Assembly: GCA_016282815.1 (NCBI GenBank)
Contig: JAEELU010000113.1
Location: forward strand, 1 to 5,184
Source: Acholeplasmatales bacterium
GTDB taxonomy: Bacteria > Bacillota_I > Bacilli_A > Acholeplasmatales > Anaeroplasmataceae
Direction: 5' to 3'
DNA: 5,184 nucleotides
In this document: positions 1-4,334 of the stretch, piece by piece
Layout: each line of letters starts with the position of its first letter
Position numbering within the stretch: the stretch's first letter is position 1
Notes under the pieces: generated by a model
Databases searched by the model: none
What the model saw: the letters and a program-made list of their open reading frames with translations, nothing else
What the model was told of the DNA's origin: nothing
Made by a program: the position numbers and the translations under genes

Positions 1-35
1 CGTTAATCCTGAGCCAGGATCAAACTCTCCAAAAA
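1..35 (-). rRNA. 16S ribosomal RNA, 5' end only (continues beyond the left edge)
   Basis: Read on the minus strand, the first bases contain GAGAGTTTGATCCTGGCTCA, the near-universal 5' segment of bacterial 16S rRNA (the 27F primer region), followed by GGATTAACG. Aligning GAGTTTGATC with E. coli 16S positions 9-18 puts the mature 5' end at about 33-35; the exact end depends on processing. Only the first 35 or so of roughly 1500 nt are here. Many Firmicutes have GGATGAACG at this place. The T in GGATTAACG also occurs in some Mollicutes-type sequences, but this stretch is too short to classify the organism. It is transcribed together with the tRNA-Tyr upstream. Confidence 0.97.
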
Positions 36-116
36 ATTTATTTTTTGTTTTTGTTTTTTATTTCCTTTTGCTCTTCTTTAACCTAGAATTGCGTTTATTG
101 TTCGTTCGTCATATAT

Positions 117-128
117 AGTTTTCAAAGA
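117..128 (-). promoter_or_regulatory. boxA-like antitermination element of the rRNA leader
   Basis: The minus strand reads TCTTTGAAAACT, which matches the core of the boxA element found in leaders and 16S-23S spacers of Firmicutes rRNA operons (TGTTCTTTGAAAACT type). In such operons boxA in the nascent RNA binds NusB-NusE (S10) and lets RNA polymerase resist termination across the untranslated rRNA. Its place, after the tRNA and about 80 nt before 16S on the correct strand, fits that role. Function is inferred from motif and position. Confidence 0.65.
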
Positions 129-133
129 TTAAT

Positions 134-149
134 CTCTATTAAAATAGAG
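134..149 (-). other. Hairpin immediately after tRNA-Tyr CCA
   Basis: CTCTATT and AATAGAG form a perfect 7-bp inverted repeat around two A-T positions (in practice 5-6 bp with a 4-6 nt loop), starting at the base next to the encoded CCA. It is not followed by a T run, since the minus strand continues ATTAATCTTTG, so it is a poor terminator candidate. A processing or spacing stem between the tRNA and the rRNA leader is more likely. No direct evidence separates these roles. Confidence 0.5.
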
Positions 150-234
150 TGGTGGTTGGGGACGGTTTCGAACCGCCGAACCCTCAGGGAGCAGATTTAC
201 AGTCTGCCGCGTTTAGCCTCTTCGCTACCCAACC
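150..234 (-). tRNA. tRNA-Tyr (anticodon GTA), CCA encoded
   Basis: The minus strand folds into a complete class II tRNA of 85 nt. The acceptor stem GGTTGGG (234-228) pairs with CCCAACC (160-154), followed by discriminator A and an encoded CCA (152-150). The D stem is GCG/CGC. The anticodon stem GCAGA/TCTGC holds the loop CTGTAAA, with anticodon GTA at 200-198, which reads tyrosine codons UAU and UAC. A long variable arm (TCCC TGA GGG) is present, as expected for bacterial tRNA-Tyr. The T arm GGCGG-TTCGAAA-CCGTC has one G-U pair. It is the first gene of the rRNA transcription unit, about 28 nt downstream of the predicted start site, and must be released by RNase P and 3' processing from the pre-rRNA. 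Confidence 0.97.
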
Positions 235-261
235 ATTTTTATGACTTTTTAGGTCACAGTG

Positions 262-296
262 CTTTTTCATTATACCACATTAATAAACCTTGTCAA
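262..296 (-). promoter_or_regulatory. Sigma-A promoter of the tRNA-Tyr/rRNA operon
   Basis: On the minus strand a perfect -35 TTGACA (296-291) is followed, after a 16-bp spacer, by a perfect -10 TATAAT (274-269). The -10 is preceded by TGG, which adds an extended -10 element. Counting seven bases on places transcription start at about G262. Initiation with G would agree with the GTP-dependent start of rRNA promoters described in Bacillus, though this is a prediction. The 27 or so transcribed bases before tRNA-Tyr contain a weak TGAC/GTCA inverted repeat. Confidence 0.9.
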
Positions 297-330
297 CAAA
301 TATTTTTTAAAATTTATAAAATTTAAATAA
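297..330 (-). promoter_or_regulatory. AT-rich UP-element-like region upstream of the rRNA promoter
   Basis: Directly upstream of the TTGACA box lie about 34 bases that are almost entirely A and T, with short phased A and T tracts. This matches the composition and position of UP elements, which bind the C-terminal domains of the RNA polymerase alpha subunits and boost rRNA promoters. The whole genome is AT-rich, so composition alone is weak support. Confidence 0.5.
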
Positions 331-354
331 GTCAGGTATTAAGGGCATTATTTA

Positions 355-390
355 TATATTAAATAAATAAGGAACCTAAAATGGTCCCCT
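355..390 (-). terminator. Rho-independent terminator of the peptidase-mnmG-rsmG-DUF951 operon
   Basis: The minus strand reads AGGGGACC-ATTTTA-GGTTCCTT, an 8-bp stem (390-383 with 376-369, including two G-U pairs) with a 6-nt loop. It is followed by the T-rich tail ATTTATTTAA. It begins 10 nt after the stop codon of the DUF951 gene and lies before the rRNA promoter, so it ends the protein operon. The tail is interrupted by A residues, so efficiency may be moderate. Confidence 0.8.
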
Positions 391-399
391 AATTACTTG

Positions 400-567
400 C
401 TATTTCTTAATCCTCTTATCTAGCTCAAAGCTTGCTAGCATAATTACTCTTTTACAGCCCTGACATTCAAGTTTTATATCAGCGCCTGTTCTAATTACCT
501 TCCAGTCCTTAGAACCACAAACATGTGGCTTTTTTGTAGTAACAATTTGGTTTAATTCATAGCTCAT
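400..567 (-). CDS. DUF951 family small protein (YyzM-like)
   Basis: A 55-residue protein starting MSYELNQIVTTKKPHVCGSK and ending ELDKRIKK. I recognise the DUF951 pattern: a KKPHxCG motif (residues 12-18), W22, then GADIKLECQGC (28-38) and a basic C-terminus. H15, C17, C35 and C38 are placed like a small zinc-binding knuckle, but metal binding is inference. The biochemical function of this family is not known to me. It is widespread in Firmicutes, often beside genes of translation or chromosome maintenance. The start is firm: ATG overlaps the rsmG stop in an ATGA, and AGGAG (580-576) sits 8 nt upstream inside rsmG, which suggests translational coupling. It is the last gene of the operon, with a terminator 10 nt downstream. 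Expected family length is 60-70 residues, so this copy is slightly short but looks complete. Confidence 0.88.
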   Translation of the reverse strand: MSYELNQIVTTKKPHVCGSKDWKVIRTGADIKLECQGCKRVIMLASFELDKRIKK

Positions 568-1259
568 AATGGCTTCTCCTTTATTTTAGCAAAGCTTCTT
601 GGATATTTCTTATCTGTTGCTTTTACCTTTTTAGCAATAACGATGGATCTTTTTCCCATATCAAATGGTAAATCTAAATTAATAATATCTATAATTTCTC
701 CACCAAGCTTATTAATTGCTATTTTGCCTTCCTCGATTTCATCCTTGTTATCTGATTTCATAGCAACAAAAAGTCCACCGACCCTAACTAAAGGCATACA
801 AAGCTCAGCAAGCATATTTAATCTTGCTACTGCTCTTGCTGTAACAACATCAAATGATTCTCTTTTTACTTTTGCATAATCCTCTGCTCTATAATGTAGT
901 GCTTTAACATTATCTATATTTATATATGATATAAGCTCATTTAAAAAATTAATTCTTTTATTTAATGAATCAATTATAGTAACATCAATATCATTTCTAG
1001 ATATGGCTAAGGGTACAGATGGAAAGCCTGCGCCTGCTCCTACATCACATAGAGTAATATTCTTTAAATACTTAATTGCGAGATTTAATGTTAAGGAATC
1101 ATAAAAATGCTTAATATAAACCTCATCATGCTCAGTAATTGTGGTTAAGTTCATATATTCGTTAACCTCAATTAGCTTTGAATAATAATCCTCATATTTA
1201 TTAAGCATATCTAAAGAAAGATCAATATTAAGTTTTTTTACTAATTCCTTAAAATCCAT
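564..1259 (-). CDS. rsmG: 16S rRNA (guanine-N7) methyltransferase RsmG (GidB)
   Basis: This 231-residue cytoplasmic enzyme transfers a methyl group from S-adenosylmethionine to N7 of G527 (E. coli numbering) in the 530 loop of 16S rRNA. Family signatures are clear: NLTTI (37-41), HFYDSL (51-56), the glycine-rich SAM-binding loop CDVGAGAGFPSVPLAI (71-86), the acidic strand DSLNKRINFLNEL (97-109), RAEDYA (124-129), VTARAVARLN (139-148) and the C-terminal KYPRSFAKIKEKPL, a variant of the family's YPRKxGxPxKxPL tail. Length is typical. The ATG start has AAGGAGAG (1274-1267) 7 nt upstream, lying inside the 3' end of mnmG. Only 2 nt separate it from the mnmG stop, so the two are almost surely co-translated, and its TGA stop overlaps the next start. 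In several bacteria, loss of RsmG gives low-level streptomycin resistance (known for the family). Confidence 0.96.
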   Translation of the reverse strand: MDFKELVKKLNIDLSLDMLNKYEDYYSKLIEVNEYMNLTTITEHDEVYIKHFYDSLTLNLAIKYLKNITLCDVGAGAGFPSVPLAISRNDIDVTIIDSLNKRINFLNELISYINIDNVKALHYRAEDYAKVKRESFDVVTARAVARLNMLAELCMPLVRVGGLFVAMKSDNKDEIEEGKIAINKLGGEIIDIINLDLPFDMGKRSIVIAKKVKATDKKYPRSFAKIKEKPL

Positions 1260-1261
1260 TT

Positions 1262-3133
1262 TTATTCTCTCCTTAATCTTTCAATATATACTACAAGTAC
1301 TGAAATATCTGCAGGATTAACTCCTGATATTCTTGATGCCTGTCCTATTGTTCTAGGCATTACCTTCTTAAGCTTTTCTCTTGCTTCTAGGGCAATATTA
1401 TCAACATCATCATAATTGATATTTGAAGGTATTTCCTTAGAATCATATTTTCTCATTCTTTCAGCTTGAACTAAAGCCTTTCTAATATAGCCTTCATATT
1501 TTAAATCTATTTCAACAGCTTCATATATCTCATATTCATCATCATAATCTATATCTATTTTAATATTAGATACCTCTAGCATCTTTAATATTAAATCAGT
1601 ATTGATATTTGGTCTTTTGATTAGCTGAGATAAAGGCATAGATTCATTAACCTTATCCTCTTCTAGGAATGAATTAATAACATTAAGCTTTATCTTAATA
1701 ATGTTATAGTCATTCTTTAATTGTTCAATAGCCTTTTTCTTTCTATTGAAGCGTTCATATTGCTCATCAGTAATAGTTCCAGCATAATGACCATATTCTC
1801 TTAATCTTAAATCAGCATTATCGTGTCTTAATAACAATCTATGCTCGGCTCTAGATGTTAATAATCTATATGGCTCCTTAGTACCCTTAGTTACTAGGTC
1901 ATCTATCATAACACCGATATATGCTTCATCTCTACCAAATACAAGTGGCTTTTTACCTAAAATTTTTAATCCAGCATTAATACCAGCTATTAATCCTTGA
2001 CCAGCAGCCTCTTCATATCCTGATGTACCATTGATTTGACCAGCAGTAAATAAATTCTCTACCACCTTTGTTTCAAGGCTTGGCCACAATTCAAGTGGAT
2101 CTATAGCATCATATTCAATTGCGTAGGCATATCTAATTACCTCACAATCCTTTAAGCCTGGAAGTAATCTAATCATCTTATCCTGTACATCCTCAGGCAT
2201 AGATGTTGAAAAGCCCTGAATATATTCCTGATCTAGCTCAAGTGATTCTGGCTCATAGAATATTTGATGTCTTTCCTTATCACTAAATCTAACCACCTTA
2301 TCCTCAATAGATGGACAATATCTTGGGCCTATACCCTCAACAACTCCACCATACATTGCGCTCTTATCAAGGTTAGCCATAATTAGCTCATGAATTTCCT
2401 TATTTGTATATGTTAAATAGCATTCCTTTTTTACGTTTAATACAGAATCATAGCCCTTATCAAAGCTATATCTCCATAGCTTCTCATCACCATATTCAAT
2501 AGATGTTTGGCTGAAATCTATTGTAGATGCCTTAATTCTAGGTGGAGTACCTGTTTTTAATCTTTGAATAGTAAATCCTAAATCTCTAAGAGATTTACTC
2601 AATCCAAAAGATGTCTTTTGTCCATCTGGTCCCTCAACCTTAGTATTATGACCTCTTAATATTCTACTTGATAGATATGTACCAGTCGTTAAAATAACTG
2701 TTTTACCCTCAATGATTTCACCATTTTCAAGCTTAACACCAGTAGCTTTTTTACCATCTGTAATTAAGGATTCTACTATAGCCTCCTTAAGGGTAAGATT
2801 TTCTACCTCCTTAAGGTGCTTAAGCATTTCCTTACAATATCTTAGTTTATCAATTTGGAATCTTAATGCCCATACTGCAGGTCCCTTAGATCTATTTAGC
2901 ATCTTAGTTTGGATTTGGCAAATATCAGCATTCTTTCCCATGTAGCCACCAAGAGCATCAATTTCTCTTACGACAACACCCTTTGCTGGTCCACCAATAG
3001 ATGGATTACATGGCATTGAGCCTACCATATTCAAATTTCCAGTAATAAGAATAGTCTTAAGACCCATTCTAGAAGGGGCTATTGCTGCCTCACAGCCTGC
3101 ATGTCCTCCTCCTACTACTATTACGTCGTACAT
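1262..3133 (-). CDS. mnmG: tRNA uridine-5-carboxymethylaminomethyl modification enzyme MnmG (GidA)
   Basis: MnmG is the FAD- and NADH-using partner of the GTPase MnmE. Together they install carboxymethylaminomethyl (or aminomethyl) groups at C5 of wobble U34 in tRNAs for split codon boxes, using methylenetetrahydrofolate. Numbered from the ATG at 3133, the 623-residue protein (family about 620-630) shows the FAD dinucleotide-binding motif GGGHAG (8-13) and CNPSIGG (42-48) with the conserved cysteine. RYCPSIEDK (271-279) carries the second catalytic cysteine at 273. GQINGTSGYEEAAGQGLIAG is at 365-384, TSRAEHRLLLRHDNADLRL at 426-444, and the helical tRNA/MnmE-binding tail IGQASRISGVNPADISVL at 596-613. 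A GTG nine bases earlier also opens the frame, but AGGAG (3146-3142) overlaps that codon and sits 8 nt from the ATG, so the ATG is chosen. It is second in the operon; mnmE is not in this window. Confidence 0.97.
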   Translation of the reverse strand: MYDVIVVGGGHAGCEAAIAPSRMGLKTILITGNLNMVGSMPCNPSIGGPAKGVVVREIDALGGYMGKNADICQIQTKMLNRSKGPAVWALRFQIDKLRYCKEMLKHLKEVENLTLKEAIVESLITDGKKATGVKLENGEIIEGKTVILTTGTYLSSRILRGHNTKVEGPDGQKTSFGLSKSLRDLGFTIQRLKTGTPPRIKASTIDFSQTSIEYGDEKLWRYSFDKGYDSVLNVKKECYLTYTNKEIHELIMANLDKSAMYGGVVEGIGPRYCPSIEDKVVRFSDKERHQIFYEPESLELDQEYIQGFSTSMPEDVQDKMIRLLPGLKDCEVIRYAYAIEYDAIDPLELWPSLETKVVENLFTAGQINGTSGYEEAAGQGLIAGINAGLKILGKKPLVFGRDEAYIGVMIDDLVTKGTKEPYRLLTSRAEHRLLLRHDNADLRLREYGHYAGTITDEQYERFNRKKKAIEQLKNDYNIIKIKLNVINSFLEEDKVNESMPLSQLIKRPNINTDLILKMLEVSNIKIDIDYDDEYEIYEAVEIDLKYEGYIRKALVQAERMRKYDSKEIPSNINYDDVDNIALEAREKLKKVMPRTIGQASRISGVNPADISVLVVYIERLRRE

Positions 3134-3141
3134 TATCGTCA

Positions 3142-3146
3142 CTCCT
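3142..3146 (-). promoter_or_regulatory. Ribosome-binding site that fixes the mnmG start
   Basis: AGGAG on the minus strand overlaps the TAG stop of the upstream peptidase gene (3147-3145). It abuts a GTG codon (3142-3140), which therefore cannot be the start it serves, and lies 8 nt before the ATG at 3133-3131, the ideal distance. Reinitiation by ribosomes finishing the peptidase gene is plausible. Confidence 0.85.
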
Positions 3147-4182
3147 ACTTTAGCATTTTGCCAAATAAATACAGCTCAACTAAGCTTATTGTATTTAAAA
3201 TACCATTCTTATGTGTTCTTTCCATTCCATGGCTTGAAGCAACACCAGGTCCAATAAGTGCAGCCTTAGCATCAAGTCCAGATCTTAATGCAGCATCCGC
3301 ATCTGATCCATAGAAAGGGAAAATATCAACTACATAATCTAGCTTATTATCCTTAGCTAAATTAATTAATCTAGTTGTAAATTCATAATTATATGGTCCA
3401 GAGGAATCCTTAGCACAAATGCTAACATTCATTTCATTACCATCTAAATCTAAACCAACACAGCCCATGTCTACTGCAAGTATTTCATCTAAATCCTTTA
3501 ATGCTGCAGCACCAGTACCTACCTCTTCATAATTAGTAAAATAAATACATGTATCATATTCAGGCATTTCATTATTCTTCTTCATAACATCAAGCATAGT
3601 CATAAGTAATGAAACAGAGCCCTTATCATCAATAAATCTTGACTTCATAAAGCCAGATTCAGTAAACTCAAGCTTTGTGTCGTAACATACATAATCACCA
3701 TTATTGATACCAAGCTTTAATACATCATCCTTAGTTTTTACTATTTCATCTAATCTAATGATTATGTTATTTATATCTCTTGGTTGTGTTTTACTATCTG
3801 GGAAAACATGAATAGATGATGATTTAGCAAGTATAGTACCTGTATAAACCTTATCATCTCTTGTTCTAACTCTACAATATTCACCATCTAATGTTGGAAT
3901 TAATGGTCCACCGATATTTGTAACATTTAATGTACCATCAGAATTAATAGATCTTACCATTAAGCCTAATGTATCAACGTGAGCACAAACTCCTATTTTC
4001 TTATCACTCTTTTTACCTTTTATAAATAATTCAATAGTACCTTTATTAGTTATATTTGCCTTTAAGCCAATATCAGCTAATAGCTCACTAATTCTTTTGT
4101 TTATTAAATGTAAATATCCTGAAGGAGAATCAATTAAAAATATTTCCTTACTATATTTTTTATATAATTCAAACTTATCCAT
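3145..4182 (-). CDS. M42 family metallopeptidase (FrvX/glutamyl-aminopeptidase-like)
   Basis: A 345-residue cytosolic protein of the M42 (MH clan) family of two-metal aminopeptidases, which form large hollow oligomers that trim peptides; the precise substrate cannot be read here. Numbered from ATG 4182, the expected metal and catalytic residues are present: AHVDTLG (67-73; ligand H68, D70), FIDDKGS (183-189; bridging D186), NYEEVGTGAA (217-226; general base E219, ligand E220), AVDMG (236-240; ligand D238) and SSHGMERTH (316-324; ligand H318). An insert of about 100 residues between the first two motifs (about 75-165) fits the M42 lid or beta domain. Family members usually have DEIG or DEVG after AHxD; here it is DTLG. 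The frame is open up to 4236, but GGAG (4195-4192) lies 9 nt before the ATG at 4182, and the longer start would fall in the promoter. It is first in the operon, 11 nt before mnmG. Confidence 0.9.
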   Translation of the reverse strand: MDKFELYKKYSKEIFLIDSPSGYLHLINKRISELLADIGLKANITNKGTIELFIKGKKSDKKIGVCAHVDTLGLMVRSINSDGTLNVTNIGGPLIPTLDGEYCRVRTRDDKVYTGTILAKSSSIHVFPDSKTQPRDINNIIIRLDEIVKTKDDVLKLGINNGDYVCYDTKLEFTESGFMKSRFIDDKGSVSLLMTMLDVMKKNNEMPEYDTCIYFTNYEEVGTGAAALKDLDEILAVDMGCVGLDLDGNEMNVSICAKDSSGPYNYEFTTRLINLAKDNKLDYVVDIFPFYGSDADAALRSGLDAKAALIGPGVASSHGMERTHKNGILNTISLVELYLFGKMLK

Positions 4183-4191
4183 GTTACCACA

Positions 4192-4195
4192 CTCC
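4192..4195 (-). promoter_or_regulatory. Ribosome-binding site that fixes the M42 peptidase start
   Basis: GGAG on the minus strand is 9 nt upstream of the ATG at 4182-4180. An in-frame ATG at 4197-4195 overlaps this GGAG, and I see no comparable ribosome-binding site upstream of the ATG at 4236. M42 homology begins only after residue M19 of the long version, in agreement with the shorter protein. Confidence 0.65.
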
Positions 4196-4200
4196 ATAAC

Positions 4201-4236
4201 GCTTAATAATATATCATTATTACAATGAAAATACAA
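4201..4236 (-). promoter_or_regulatory. Candidate sigma-A promoter of the peptidase-mnmG operon
   Basis: On the minus strand, TTGTAT (4236-4231; matches TTG of TTGACA) is followed after 17 bp by TATATT (4213-4208; 5 of 6 matches) with an extended -10 TGA (4216-4214). Transcription would start at about 4201, leaving a 5' leader of about 19 nt with its GGAG. A second possible extended -10, TGCTATAAA, lies at 4247-4239, with a poor -35 and only a 15-bp spacer. The AT richness of the region makes false -10 matches easy, so this call is moderate. Confidence 0.55.
4204..4222. repeat. AT-rich inverted repeat overlapping the minus-strand -10
   Basis: TAATAAT (4204-4210) and ATTATTA (4216-4222) are perfect 7-bp arms around ATATC. 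The repeat covers the whole predicted -10 of the peptidase operon promoter, as a repressor operator would. In DNA this rich in A and T such a repeat can arise by chance. Confidence 0.4.
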
Positions 4237-4258
4237 TATTTATAGCACCAAAGTGAAT

Positions 4259-4294
4259 TTGACTAATATATAAATTATTGTTATAATTGATATA
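4259..4294 (+). promoter_or_regulatory. Sigma-A promoter of the GGDEF gene
   Basis: TTGACT (4259-4264; 5 of 6) is separated by an ideal 17 bp from a perfect TATAAT (4282-4287), preceded by TGT to give an extended -10. Start is expected near 4294, giving a 5' leader of about 40 nt before the ATG. An inverted repeat AATTAT-TGTT-ATAATT (4273-4288) overlaps the -10. It is much closer to consensus than the opposite-facing promoter. Confidence 0.85.
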
Positions 4295-4334
4295 TATGTG
4301 TATTTGATTTATAAGTAGATAGCGTGGTGATAAA

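Larger units (their letters stand above)
36..149 (-). other. rRNA operon leader (spacer between tRNA-Tyr and 16S)
   Basis: This stretch of about 114 nt separates the CCA end of tRNA-Tyr from the 16S 5' end and has no promoter of its own that I can see. In transcript order it holds a short hairpin (149-134), a boxA-like element (128-117), a mixed segment, and then a very A-rich tract with interspersed C (about 64-41) directly before 16S. The A-rich tract can fold on the T run at the 16S boundary (31-36 against 41-46, six A-T pairs). The leader probably contains one arm of the RNase III processing stem, but its partner would lie 3' of 16S, outside the window. Confidence 0.75.

Noticed and set aside
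69..84. TGCTCTTCTTTAACC on the plus strand, similar to the E. coli boxA TGCTCTTTAACA.
   Set aside because: It is on the strand opposite to the rRNA and carries an internal insertion. The minus-strand TCTTTGAAAACT at 117-128 is the better-placed and correctly oriented boxA.
134..149. Terminator between tRNA-Tyr and 16S.
   Set aside because: The hairpin is AT-rich and short, and no T run follows it on the minus strand. A boxA-like element just downstream points to continued transcription.
400..567. Possible toxin or antitoxin, given its small size next to an RNA operon.
   Set aside because: The KKPHxCG and CxxC pattern matches the DUF951 family, and the gene is translationally coupled to rsmG with no partner gene.
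643..879. Open frame of 78 codons on the plus strand inside rsmG.
   Set aside because: It lies antisense to a well-conserved methyltransferase, has no ribosome-binding site and resembles no known protein; a shadow of the real gene.
2712..2945. Open frame of 77 codons on the plus strand inside mnmG.
   Set aside because: It is antisense to conserved mnmG sequence, with no promoter or ribosome-binding site visible.
3101..3313. Open frame of 70 codons on the plus strand across the mnmG-peptidase junction.
   Set aside because: It is the reverse complement of conserved coding sequence in two real genes, with a low-complexity Ser/Tyr start and no supporting signals.
4183..4236. N-terminal extension of 18 residues on the M42 peptidase (start at 4236).
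   Set aside because: It overlaps the predicted promoter and is preceded by no clear ribosome-binding site. GGAG is correctly placed for the ATG at 4182, where family similarity starts.
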